A stretch of 64,000 nt of DNA from Ruania zhangjianzhongii (GTDB lineage Bacteria; Actinomycetota; Actinomycetes; Actinomycetales; Beutenbergiaceae), in contig NZ_CP042828.1 of NCBI RefSeq assembly GCF_008000995.1, positions 496,001 through 560,000 of the forward strand. Direction: 5' to 3'. Shown here in pieces: positions 18,088-26,469 of the stretch. The notes below the pieces were generated by a model. That model was not told the DNA's origin. It saw nothing but the letters and a program-made list of their open reading frames with translations, and made no database searches. The translations under genes and the position numbers were made by a program. Numbering within the stretch: the stretch's first letter is position 1; each line of letters starts with the position of its first letter.

Positions 18088-18223
18088 GCCGATTCACCCC
18101 ACTGATGCCAAAGGCCGTCACGATGTGGCGGGCGACCGTCCATCCGCGACCGATCCTCCGCCGTCTGCGCAGTATACGCATTTGCCGCTAGGCTTACTGC
18201 GCAGATTGCGCGAAGGGAGCACG
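18088..18223. promoter_or_regulatory. Divergent CE8/GH28 promoter with paired TGCGCA sites
   Basis: TCTGCGCAGT (18164-18173) and ACTGCGCAGA (18196-18205) are exact reverse complements, 32 bp (three helical turns) apart centre to centre. TGCGCA with 32-bp spacing also occurs in the DeoR/aldo-keto reductase intergenic region (40955 and 40987). A regulator bound as a dimer pair on one face of the helix would explain this. Confidence 0.5.
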
Positions 18224-19558
18224 ATGAGTGACGTCAGTCCGGCTCGACCGATCAGCGCCGAGGCGCGGGCCACGCAGATCCTGGCCCGGGTGTCCCCACC
18301 GGTGTTCCCCGACCGGGTCCTGGACGTCACCACCTTCGGCGCCATCGGGGACGGAGCGACCGACTGCACAGCGGCGATCGCGGCTGCGATCGCGGCCTGC
18401 TCTGCGGCCGGCGGAGGGCGGGTGCACGTGCCGGCCGGGACGTTCCGCACCGGCGCTGTTCATCTGCTCGACGACGTGGAGCTGCACCTGGCCGCCGGAG
18501 CGGTGCTGGCCTTCAGCCAGGAACCCGAGGACTACCTGCCTGTGGTCCGCACCCGTTACGAGGGGGTCGACTGCTACAACTACTCGCCGTTCCTCTATGC
18601 CGTCGGGCGGCGCAACATTGCCCTGACCGGCGAGGGGGTGGTGGACGGCGGCGCCGATGAGCAGCACTGGTGGAACTGGGTGAAAGCACCGGCGCCGCAC
18701 GAGGGGCCGGCCAAGCAACGGCTCCTGGCAACCGCCGCTGCGGGAATGCCCGCCGGTGAGCGGGTGTTCGGCGAAGGGAGCCACCTGCGCCCGAACCTGC
18801 TGCAGTTCCTCGAGTGCGAGAACGTGCTGATCTCCGGGGTGACGTTCCGGCGTTCACCGATGTGGACCATCCACCCCCTCCGCTGCCGCAACGTGACCAT
18901 CCGCGGGGTGCTGGTGGACAGCCACGGGCCGAACAACGACGGCTGCAACCCGGAGTCCTCCCGCGATGTGCTGATCGAGGACTGCACCTTCGATACCGGT
19001 GACGACTGCATCGCGATCAAGTCCGGGAAAGGTCCGGACGGCTGGCAGCCCGGTCAGGCCACCACCGGTGTGGTGGTGCGGGACTGCCGGATGCGGGCGG
19101 GCCACGGCGGGGTCACCATCGGCAGCGAGGCAAGCGGGGGAGTCTCGGACGTGGTGGCCTACCGCTGCCAGATGTCCAGCCCCGAGCTGAAACGGGCGCT
19201 GCGGATCAAGACCAATGCCGAACGCGGGGGCTACATCCGGGACATCCTGTTCGCCGATATCGAGGTCGGCGTGGTGCGCCAGGCGGCGTTGGAGATCGCC
19301 CTGGACTACGGCCGGGTGAGTGAAGGCTCGCACCCGCCGGAGGTCGCCGATATCGAGGTGCAGCGCCTCAGCGCCGAGTCCGCCGGCTGTGGTCTGCGGC
19401 TGATCGGCCTGCCGGACGCGCCGATCCAGCGGCTACAGCTGCGGGACTGCTCCTTCGGCGCGGTCAGCGGGCCGGACGTCGTCCAGCACGTGATCAACTC
19501 CGTCGGCGTCGGCGTCGGCGTCGGCCGCGGCGAAGCGGAGCAGCTGCCACAGCGGTAG
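18224..19558 (+). CDS. GH28 polygalacturonase-family hydrolase
   Basis: Hydrolyses galacturonosyl (or rhamnogalacturonan) linkages, 444 residues. It is a beta-helix protein with all GH28 catalytic motifs: NNDGCNPESS (about 237), DTGDDCIAIKSG (about 257), GHGGVTIGSE (about 291) and RIKTN (about 326). There is no signal peptide, so it is probably a cytoplasmic exo-enzyme on oligogalacturonides working with the divergent CE8. ATG 18224 has AAGGGAG at a good distance. The C-terminus after PDVVQHVINS is a VGVGVGVG stretch encoded by four GTCGGC repeats, and it overlaps the convergent gene by 126 bp. The natural end of the protein was probably altered there. Confidence 0.92.
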   Translation: MSDVSPARPISAEARATQILARVSPPVFPDRVLDVTTFGAIGDGATDCTAAIAAAIAACSAAGGGRVHVPAGTFRTGAVHLLDDVELHLAAGAVLAFSQEPEDYLPVVRTRYEGVDCYNYSPFLYAVGRRNIALTGEGVVDGGADEQHWWNWVKAPAPHEGPAKQRLLATAAAGMPAGERVFGEGSHLRPNLLQFLECENVLISGVTFRRSPMWTIHPLRCRNVTIRGVLVDSHGPNNDGCNPESSRDVLIEDCTFDTGDDCIAIKSGKGPDGWQPGQATTGVVVRDCRMRAGHGGVTIGSEASGGVSDVVAYRCQMSSPELKRALRIKTNAERGGYIRDILFADIEVGVVRQAALEIALDYGRVSEGSHPPEVADIEVQRLSAESAGCGLRLIGLPDAPIQRLQLRDCSFGAVSGPDVVQHVINSVGVGVGVGRGEAEQLPQR

Positions 19559-21526
19559 CGCGATCACCCAGGACGGGTTCCAGGTATTGCTGTGGCCGCG
19601 GTCCTGCCAATTCGTGACGAAGAACGCCTCCGCCTGCTCACCGACCACCCCGAAGCCCCACTCGCCAGGTTCGGTGCATACCCCCTGGCCCATCGCCGCC
19701 ACGATCGTGCGCGCCCAGTGCTGCAGGTGAGCCTCGCCGGTGAGCCGGCCCAGCCGCCACAGGTCGAAGGTCGGGAAGAACACGTCCAGATGGTGGTTCT
19801 GCACACTGACCCCGGGCCAGCCGGTCGCGGTGAAGCCGGCCTCGCGCAGTGGTGCTCCCCGGTCGTGCTGCGGGTTCCAGTGGTAGACCCAGCTGAGTAG
19901 CCAGTCCGCCACCACTTGCGCGCGGGGTAGGTACCTCTGGTCGCCGGTGAGGTCGTGCAGTGTCATCAGCAGCTCGAAATAGGCGAGGCCGCCCTCCTTG
20001 TCCTCACAGGCAGCGTCCAGGGTGGAGTGAGCGAACGGCCGGAAGGTCCGCCCGTGCAGCTCGTGGTACGCCTCGGCAAGCTCCACGGCCCGGGCGAGCA
20101 GCTGCGGCTGCGCGCAGACCTGGGCGGCCTTGGCCACGGCGCGCACGGCCGGGATGCCGGCCGACCATGGCGGGTCGGTCACTGGTGTCCCGTCATCACT
20201 CCACCCGAGGGGAACCAGGCCTGATTCCAGCGTGGACGCGGTCATGAACTCGGCGGACTCCTGCAGTGCCGCGGTCCAGGCCGGCGGCACCGGCTCCCGG
20301 TAGTCGCGGAGCAGGGTGATCAGGTCGGCGAGATCGCTCATCGTCTCGCCGTGCGCCCGTGCGGAGATCACCTCGCGGCCCTGGCGGCGCAGCCCTTGCC
20401 AGCGGAGCTCGTCGTGCAGGTAGGAGTTGTATCGCAGACCAGGCACACCGGTACTGGACCCGGTCAGGTAGAAGTCGGTGACGGAACGGGCCCGCTGGAG
20501 GCGGTCGGGTTCGCCACGGTCCAGACCCACCCACGCCTCACACCAGGCCAGCCGCAGGCACTGCCCGGTCCAGCCGTAGAGGAAGTCGACCTCCGGACGG
20601 CCGGCGCGTTTGCGTGGCTCGCCCCAGGCGGGGAACTTCAGATAGCCGGCCACGTCGCCGTCGACGAATGCCCGGGCATCCAGGGCGGCCAGGCGCAGGT
20701 CGAGATGACGGCGATCGGCCAACGGACCGGGCAGCGCACGCTCACCGCCGCCGAACAGGGTGCGACCGAGCCGTACCAGCTGCCGGAACCCGTGGCCGGG
20801 TGCTACCTGTCCCCGGTGCACCAGGAATCGTTGGTGCAGCGACTGGCCCGGGAGCAGCTCCCGGTAGCCCGCCTCGGTCGGCGCCGTGCGCGCCTTGTGC
20901 ACGTAGGTGATGTCCGGCTCGCCGTCGAACAGGGTGACTCCGCTCAGCCCGAGGGCATAGGTGCCCTCGCCGGCCACCGCGCCGAGCGAGCCGTAGCGCA
21001 CCCGGCCTGCAGCGTCCTCGTCGGCGTCCGGCCAGGACACCAGGGTCAGCGTGTCGCCGCTGGCGTCCTGCAGACAGACCGCAGGGATCGGCAGCCGGTG
21101 CAGCTCGGTGACGAAACCGCCCCGGCTGACATGCGGCACCACCCGGGCGGGATCGGCGGACGGATTATCGTGCTGGATCACCTGCGGGATCGTCACCTGG
21201 GCATCGGCCGGGCCGGGCAGCCGCAGCCCGACCACCAGATCCTCGATGCCGGACGCGGCGTCGTTCTGCCACTCCAGGTCCAGCTCGAGGATCGCCTCGG
21301 TCAGCTGCGCGCGGACCTGTACCTGCACCGGACCGACCCGGCCGGTGACCTGCAGGGCCTCGCCGGCAGGAGTGGTCTGGGCATGGGTCAGTCCCGGTGT
21401 CTGCTCCCGCCATGGGCGCCCGGTGGAGAGCACGAGCATCCGGCCGAGCAGCGCTGGCCAGTCCGGCAGGTCTGCGGTGGCCGGGTGCCCGGTGAGGAAG
21501 GCGGTCAGGGAGTCCGGGTTCAGCAC
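19433..21526 (-). CDS. Unrecognised large protein, predicted (alpha/alpha)-barrel carbohydrate-active enzyme
   Basis: I do not recognise the family. The 697 residues (GTG 21526, overlapping the previous stop) have a beta-rich N-terminal half (about 1-260: GEALQVTGRVGPVQVQVRAQ, then LEWQNDAASGIEDLVVGLRL). The helical C-terminal half has pairs of helices and aromatic/acidic loops (HGRTFRPFAHSTLDAACEDK, WLLSWVYHWNPQHD, QNHHLDVFFPTFDLWRL). This layout resembles six-hairpin glycosidases or polysaccharide lyases. It is the last gene of the OppBCDF operon after two apiosidase-like genes, so a role on the same imported oligosaccharide is likely. The C-terminus reads FAAADADADADG through a hexanucleotide repeat into the 3' end of GH28, and its native stop may have been lost. 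The upstream part of the open frame (21527-21916) is shadow. Confidence 0.6.
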   Translation of the reverse strand: MLNPDSLTAFLTGHPATADLPDWPALLGRMLVLSTGRPWREQTPGLTHAQTTPAGEALQVTGRVGPVQVQVRAQLTEAILELDLEWQNDAASGIEDLVVGLRLPGPADAQVTIPQVIQHDNPSADPARVVPHVSRGGFVTELHRLPIPAVCLQDASGDTLTLVSWPDADEDAAGRVRYGSLGAVAGEGTYALGLSGVTLFDGEPDITYVHKARTAPTEAGYRELLPGQSLHQRFLVHRGQVAPGHGFRQLVRLGRTLFGGGERALPGPLADRRHLDLRLAALDARAFVDGDVAGYLKFPAWGEPRKRAGRPEVDFLYGWTGQCLRLAWCEAWVGLDRGEPDRLQRARSVTDFYLTGSSTGVPGLRYNSYLHDELRWQGLRRQGREVISARAHGETMSDLADLITLLRDYREPVPPAWTAALQESAEFMTASTLESGLVPLGWSDDGTPVTDPPWSAGIPAVRAVAKAAQVCAQPQLLARAVELAEAYHELHGRTFRPFAHSTLDAACEDKEGGLAYFELLMTLHDLTGDQRYLPRAQVVADWLLSWVYHWNPQHDRGAPLREAGFTATGWPGVSVQNHHLDVFFPTFDLWRLGRLTGEAHLQHWARTIVAAMGQGVCTEPGEWGFGVVGEQAEAFFVTNWQDRGHSNTWNPSWVIALPLWQLLRFAAADADADADGVDHVLDDVRPADRAEGAVPQL
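19502..19525. repeat. GTCGGC hexanucleotide repeat, four copies
   Basis: Four perfect tandem GTCGGC units lie inside the tail-to-tail overlap of the GH28 gene and the convergent barrel gene. They encode VGVGVGVG on the plus strand and ADADADAD on the minus strand. Unit changes keep both frames open but alter both C-termini. Confidence 0.9.
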
Positions 21527-22833
21527 CGGGTGATCCGCACTGCCAGGTAGGGCTGGCGCGGCAGGTCGAGCACGAACTCGCCGCTGAACGTCCCCGGCAA
21601 CCGTTCGACGCTCAGGTTCCAGGTATCCAGCAGCTCGACGATGAACTCGGCATCGTCGGGCACGGAGTAGGCATGGGTGGAGTAGCGGTGCAGCCCGTGG
21701 TACTGCAGGTAGTACTGCCCGGGCTGGGACAGAGTGAAGGTCTTCGACTCCTCGGGGTCGCGCGCCAGATCGGCCGGAGCGCCGGCGAGTACCTCGCGCA
21801 GGAACGCCAGCTGCGGGACACACTCCCCGTGCAGCTGGCCGCCGTGCCGGCTCCAGGAATGCCGCGCGAACTCCTCGGCGTGCCAGAAGTAGCCGCCGCG
21901 CACCAGCGCCCACCACGCGAGCGAGACCAGCTCCTGCGCGGTCCGGCCGCCGGTCGGGGTCGGGAGATCACCTTCGGTGCCCACATCCAGCAACGCCGGT
22001 TTGCCGAACGCGCGCACCGGGTCGATCGCGTCCAGCTGGAGGTCGTCGCGCACGCTGGTATGGCTGATCAGGCGGCGGCCGAAGTCGAACCTCGGTCCGG
22101 CATGGATGGTCAGCGGCCGCCGGCCGTGGTCCGCCTCGGCGACCAGGCGTAGCGCCTCGTCCCAGGTCCAGGAGTCGACGTCGGACCGGTCCGCATCCAG
22201 CGCGAGGCACCACCACACGTTCCGGTACGCCGCGAACCGGTGCACGATCTCGCGCAGGTACTCGGCCCAGCCCGGTCGCCCCGGAGCCTGCGCGCCGGCG
22301 GCGAAGAGCACCAGCTCGGCTTGGAACCCGGTGTCCCGCAGCGCCACCACAGCCCGTTCCAGCTCGTCCAGCTCGCCGGGCGTGGGCCAGCCGGTCGCAC
22401 CGGGAGCGAGCACGGACATCCGCACCCCGGTGAATGGTGAGCGCGCCAGGGCGGCCAGTGTGCCCGCCCGGGTCTGCGCATCCTGGCGGTGCCAGCACAG
22501 AGCGGTAGTGCCGAGCGGATGGTGCGCGGCGCCGTCGGCCGTGCAGAACCGGGTGCCGGCAACGCGCACCGGGCCGGGGTCCTCACCCTGCGCGGCGATG
22601 CACTCCAGCGACCCGGTGGAGAGCGGGCGGCCGTCAGCATCGGCCACCGTGTACTCCCAGGCGCCGATCGCCTCCGGTGCGAACCGGACCAGGCGCCGGC
22701 CGCCGACGGTCACCGGTTCGACCACGGCCTCCCGGTCGGCGTGGGTGAAGGTGGCGGCTGCTGCTGCGTCGGTGACGTCGAGCTCGATCAGGTCCCACTG
22801 CCGGGCGGTGGGTGCGGAGGCGGTGGTGCTCAT
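21520..22833 (-). CDS. DUF5060/DUF4038/DUF5605 apiosidase-like paralogue with degenerate active site
   Basis: The 437 residues are collinear with the product of the next upstream gene (22830-24248): N-terminal DUF5060 sandwich (about 10-90), barrel (about 95-335) and C-terminal DUF5605-like sandwich (YSTHAYSVPDDAEFIVELLDTWN). Where the paralogue has WWSIANEF (putative acid/base) this one has WWCLALDA, and where the paralogue has VIDEIGYEG (putative nucleophile) it has LLDVGTEG. Both presumed catalytic carboxylates are therefore gone. It may bind substrate or scaffold the active copy, or be decaying. ATG 22833 overlaps the preceding stop (ATGA). The longer open frame to 23241 is shadow. Confidence 0.75.
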   Translation of the reverse strand: MSTTASAPTARQWDLIELDVTDAAAAATFTHADREAVVEPVTVGGRRLVRFAPEAIGAWEYTVADADGRPLSTGSLECIAAQGEDPGPVRVAGTRFCTADGAAHHPLGTTALCWHRQDAQTRAGTLAALARSPFTGVRMSVLAPGATGWPTPGELDELERAVVALRDTGFQAELVLFAAGAQAPGRPGWAEYLREIVHRFAAYRNVWWCLALDADRSDVDSWTWDEALRLVAEADHGRRPLTIHAGPRFDFGRRLISHTSVRDDLQLDAIDPVRAFGKPALLDVGTEGDLPTPTGGRTAQELVSLAWWALVRGGYFWHAEEFARHSWSRHGGQLHGECVPQLAFLREVLAGAPADLARDPEESKTFTLSQPGQYYLQYHGLHRYSTHAYSVPDDAEFIVELLDTWNLSVERLPGTFSGEFVLDLPRQPYLAVRITRC

Positions 22834-24248
22834 CGGACCCTCCGAACCCGGATAGCAAGATCGGTGCGGTCCGGCAGCGGGATCCGGCACCGGCCGCGGT
22901 AGCTGCCGGGCAGCGGGGTCACGGTCATCTCCCAGGTGTCGATCAGGTCCACAGTGTGCTCTGCCTCGTCCAGTTCCAGGTCGTGGTAGGCGTACCGGCG
23001 CTCGCCCAGGTAGTCCAACCGGTAGCCGTCGGCGCGGGCCGCGATCCAGTCCGGCGGGCCCTCGGCAATCACTTCGCGCAGGAACGCGATCCGTGCGGGA
23101 CTGGTGCCGATCAGGCGCCCGCCGGCGGAGATCCAGGCGGGCTTGGAGTCCACGTAGCACTCGCCATGGCCGGCGTAGCCGCCATCTGCCACGATCTGCC
23201 AGCACCGGCGGGTCATGTCGCGTCCGCTCAGGTTGCCCCACCGGCGGTCGATGTCACCCTCGTAGCCGATCTCGTCGATCACTACCGGGCCGGCGTTCTG
23301 GCGGCGCCAGTCGGCGGTGAACCGAGCCTCCCAGTGCTGGATGCTCTGGTGTGTCGTCCACGGCTTGCTGAAGTCGTAGACGGAGGCGTGGATGTACATC
23401 GCGGTGCCGTTGTGGATCGAGGCCAACCGGCGGTAGGGGTCGATCCGTTGCAGGTACTGCAGCAGCTCGTCCCAGTCGGTCATCGTCTTCGCGTCGTTGA
23501 AGTCGAACTCGTTCGCGATCGACCACCACACGTTGCGCATCGCTGCCATCCGGGCGACGACGTAACGCACGAACCGCCGGTCCTCCTCGGCGGTCATGTT
23601 GTCCACTCCCCACTCACCCTTGTCATAGGGGTGGAACAGGATCAGGTCCGCCTCGATGCCGAGCCGCTGCAGGTCCAGCACCCGCTCTTCGAAGTGGCGG
23701 AAGAACTCCGGGTCGAAGCGGGTCTTGTCCAGCCGGCCGGGCTCGTCACCGAGGAATGCCAGCCGTGGCGGGCGCATCCCCCCGGTGGGGAGGAGGCACA
23801 TGCGCACCTTGTTGAAGGGGGAGCCGGCGAGCGAGGCAAGGGTCTCCTCCTCGTGCGCCCGGTCGCCGGTGTGCGTCCAGTGGTAGCAGGTGGTGCCGAA
23901 CGATTCGTGCCGGGTGCCGTCGGCATAGCGGAAGGTCGATCGTCCAGCGACGTGCACCGGGCCATGGTTGCCCGCTGCGGGTGGGGTGACCTGGAGCTCT
24001 CCGGTCACACTATCCAGCTCCGCTGCGGAGCTGCGGGTACGGAACGTCCACCGCCCCTCCTGATCGGGGCTGAACCGGATCCGGTAGGTGCCGTCGCCGT
24101 CGTAGAAACCGTCGACGTTCACCTCTCGGTTGCGATAGGTGAACGTGGCCGTCAGCTCCACGTCGAGGAACGGGTTGCCAGCCGAGGGGCCGCTCAGCTC
24201 GATCTCGTGCAGGCCCCACCGTTCGACGGCGGAGGTCTGGATGGTCAT
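22830..24248 (-). CDS. Apiosidase-like (DUF5060/DUF4038/DUF5605) glycoside hydrolase
   Basis: Putative glycosidase of 472 residues. Domains: DUF5060 sandwich (about 10-95), DUF4038 TIM barrel (about 100-370) and DUF5605 C-terminal sandwich (about 385-470). Clan GH-A-like acid/base Asn-Glu in VWWSIANEF (about residue 240) and a strand-7 Glu in VIDEIGYEG (about 326) are present. DUF4038 covers GH140, whose known member is an apiosidase acting on rhamnogalacturonan-II, but the domain is broad and other substrates are possible. There is no signal peptide, so it is cytoplasmic. Start ATG 24248 overlaps the BNR gene stop (ATGA). It sits in the middle of the Opp transporter operon. Confidence 0.8.
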   Translation of the reverse strand: MTIQTSAVERWGLHEIELSGPSAGNPFLDVELTATFTYRNREVNVDGFYDGDGTYRIRFSPDQEGRWTFRTRSSAAELDSVTGELQVTPPAAGNHGPVHVAGRSTFRYADGTRHESFGTTCYHWTHTGDRAHEEETLASLAGSPFNKVRMCLLPTGGMRPPRLAFLGDEPGRLDKTRFDPEFFRHFEERVLDLQRLGIEADLILFHPYDKGEWGVDNMTAEEDRRFVRYVVARMAAMRNVWWSIANEFDFNDAKTMTDWDELLQYLQRIDPYRRLASIHNGTAMYIHASVYDFSKPWTTHQSIQHWEARFTADWRRQNAGPVVIDEIGYEGDIDRRWGNLSGRDMTRRCWQIVADGGYAGHGECYVDSKPAWISAGGRLIGTSPARIAFLREVIAEGPPDWIAARADGYRLDYLGERRYAYHDLELDEAEHTVDLIDTWEMTVTPLPGSYRGRCRIPLPDRTDLAIRVRRVR

Positions 24249-25354
24249 GTCGCGTCCTCGGTCGTATCCAGCGCCGGACCCTCATCTTCCTGCGCCGCGA
24301 TCCAGTCCGGCTCCAGCCGGACGTGCTTGATCGTCTTGCGCAGATAGGAGTACGCGACGTGCAGCGCACCGTCCGAGGCCTGGATGATCGTCGGGTAGGA
24401 GTAGCCGGTGGGGCGATCCTTGTACTCGATATCGGCCACCTGAAGGTTGCGCTGGTGGGGCCAGGACCGGCCGCCGTCCTCGGACAACGCGATGGTGAGC
24501 GGGGTGCGGACGGCCTTCTTCCTCCAGCCATCCCCCGAGGGGACGAACCGGAACTGGTCGCGTTCCATCGTCGCGTTGTTGAAGACCACGGCGAGCCGGC
24601 CGTCGGCCAGGGCGATCTGGTGCACGGCGGAGTTGTTGTTCGGCAGCGCGGTGCGCACCGGCGGCGTCCAGGTGCGGCCCAGATCGGTCGACTCCGAGGC
24701 GTAGACCCAGTCGGCTGCGCGGGAGCGGAACAGACCGAGCAGGCTGCCATCGGTGCGCACGGCGATGCTCATCTGCACGCGGTGCCGACTGCCCGGCACC
24801 TCGCGGACCTCCCAGCTGCGGCCCTGGTCGCTGCTGTGCGCCACCACGCTGTACTCGCCGTCGGCATCGACCTGGTAGGCCGGCAGCAGCCAGGTGCCGT
24901 CCGGGAGGAAGAGCGGCGGGTTGCGCAGGAAGAAGCCCGGACCGGCGAACAAGGTCTGTGCTGGCGACCAGCTGGACCCATCGTCGTCGGAGATGCGGGC
25001 GAGCACCTGGGCATCGGTGCGCTGATGCGGGGTGTTGGCGGTGTGCAGCAACCAGATCCGGTCGTCCGGGTCGCGGAACAGGACCGGGTTCTGCTCGGAC
25101 CGGTCCGGGTCGGCGGACATCGGCCGGGGCTGCTCCCACTGATCGGAGCCGGCGGGCAGCCGGGACAGCACCACATTGGTCTGCCGGTCCCCCTCCTGCG
25201 GGCCGTTGAACCAGGCGCAGAGCAGATCGCCGCTGTGGGTCTCGACCAACGCCGCCGCGTGGCTGTCCACGGGGTGCAGCACTGGCAGGAGCGCTTCGCT
25301 CAGCTGCGGATCCGTGCCGGAGGGCGCAAGCTTTCCGGTCAGTCGCGAGTCCAT
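24245..25354 (-). CDS. BNR-repeat sialidase-like exo-glycosidase
   Basis: Six-bladed beta-propeller of the sialidase (BNR_2) type, 369 residues. Four Asp-box motifs are visible: SDDDGSSW, SSDQGRSW, STDLGRTW and SEDGGRSW. The N-terminal part has HAAALVETHSGDLLCAWFNG, typical of intracellular BNR proteins found in pectin-degradation clusters rather than of classical neuraminidases. The substrate is unknown. GH33-like members hydrolyse sialic, Kdo or Dha residues, but the arginine triad cannot be confirmed by eye. ATG 25354 has AAAGG 5 nt upstream. An in-frame ATG at 25399 overlaps the previous stop (ATGA) and would add 15 residues. Confidence 0.75.
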   Translation of the reverse strand: MDSRLTGKLAPSGTDPQLSEALLPVLHPVDSHAAALVETHSGDLLCAWFNGPQEGDRQTNVVLSRLPAGSDQWEQPRPMSADPDRSEQNPVLFRDPDDRIWLLHTANTPHQRTDAQVLARISDDDGSSWSPAQTLFAGPGFFLRNPPLFLPDGTWLLPAYQVDADGEYSVVAHSSDQGRSWEVREVPGSRHRVQMSIAVRTDGSLLGLFRSRAADWVYASESTDLGRTWTPPVRTALPNNNSAVHQIALADGRLAVVFNNATMERDQFRFVPSGDGWRKKAVRTPLTIALSEDGGRSWPHQRNLQVADIEYKDRPTGYSYPTIIQASDGALHVAYSYLRKTIKHVRLEPDWIAAQEDEGPALDTTEDAT

Positions 25355-25395
25355 CTCAGCCTTTCTGGTGCTCAGGTCAGGATCGGCGGCAGCCC

Positions 25396-26469
25396 TCATG
25401 CCGCGCCCAGGTCCTCGATACCGCGCAGGCCGAGCTGCTCGCTGAAGTGGCAGGCCACGCGGCGCCCTGGTGCGACCTCGCGGAGCTCCGGCACCTCCGT
25501 GCTGCACTTCTCCTGCGCGTAGGCGCACCGGGTGCGGAACGGGCAGCCGGACGGGACGTTGCTCGGGTCCGCGACCTCCCCCTGGAGCACGATCCGGTCC
25601 CGGCCGCGGGCCGAGGACGGGTCGGGGTTCGGTACCGCCGAGAGCAAGGCCTCGGTGTAGGGGTGCTGCGGGCGGCGATACAGCTCGGCGGTCGGACCGG
25701 TCTCGACTACATGGCCGACGTACATCACCACGACCTCATCGGCCATGTACTCCACCATGCTCAGGTCGTGGGAGATGAACAGGTAGGTCAAGTCCTCATC
25801 GTCCTGCAGGTCCTTCATCAGGTTGAGGATCTGGGCGCGGACCGAGACGTCGAGGGCGCTGACCGCCTCGTCGGCGACGACCAGGCGAGGGTCCAGGGCG
25901 AGCGCTCGGGCCAGCCCGACGCGCTGCCGTTCGCCACCGCTGAAGGCGTTCGGATAGCGGCGCAGGTACTCCGGGCGCAGCCCGACCCGGCGGAGCAGCC
26001 CGGCCACCCGGTCCTCGACCTCCGACTCCTTCACCACGTTGTTCACCCGCAGGGGCTCGCCGACGATGTCGGCGAGCGTCATCCGCGGATTCAGGGAGGA
26101 GAACGGATCCTGGAAGATCATCCGGATATCCGGCCGGTACGGCTTGAGCTGGCGCTCGCTCAGCGGAGCCAGGTCCACCACAGTGCCGTCGGCTTTGCGG
26201 TAGAGGATCTCTCCGGAGGTGGGTTCGTAGGCGCGCAGGATGCATCGGCCCAGCGTGCTCTTCCCGCAACCGGACTCACCGACCAGGCCCACGGTCTGGC
26301 CCTGCTTGACCTGCAGGTCGACCCCGTCGACGGCCTTGACGTGACCGACGGTGCGTCCCCACATGCCCTTCTTGATTGGGAAGTACTTGCTCAGCTTGCG
26401 GGTCTCCAGCAGCAGGTCGGAGGTGTCCGCCTCGGCATCCTCGCGCACTTCCTGGGTGTCCTGGCTCAT
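25396..26469 (-). CDS. OppF/DppF-type ABC transporter ATPase
   Basis: Cytoplasmic ATPase of the oligosaccharide/peptide-type importer, 357 residues. Walker [10 protein letters not shown] (about residue 70), Q-loop [10 protein letters not shown], signature FSGGERQR, Walker [13 protein letters not shown] and the switch His in ISHDLS are all intact, followed by the Opp C-terminal region with [20 protein letters not shown] (Cys-rich iron-sulfur-like motif). ATG 26469 overlaps the OppD stop (ATGA). The open frame to 26589 is shadow of OppD. Confidence 0.92.
   Translation of the reverse strand: MSQDTQEVREDAEADTSDLLLETRKLSKYFPIKKGMWGRTVGHVKAVDGVDLQVKQGQTVGLVGESGCGKSTLGRCILRAYEPTSGEILYRKADGTVVDLAPLSERQLKPYRPDIRMIFQDPFSSLNPRMTLADIVGEPLRVNNVVKESEVEDRVAGLLRRVGLRPEYLRRYPNAFSGGERQRVGLARALALDPRLVVADEAVSALDVSVRAQILNLMKDLQDDEDLTYLFISHDLSMVEYMADEVVVMYVGHVVETGPTAELYRRPQHPYTEALLSAVPNPDPSSARGRDRIVLQGEVADPSNVPSGCPFRTRCAYAQEKCSTEVPELREVAPGRRVACHFSEQLGLRGIEDLGAA

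Noticed and set aside
19502-19525. CRISPR-like or satellite array
   Set aside because: Only four hexanucleotide units with no spacers; a simple slippage repeat.
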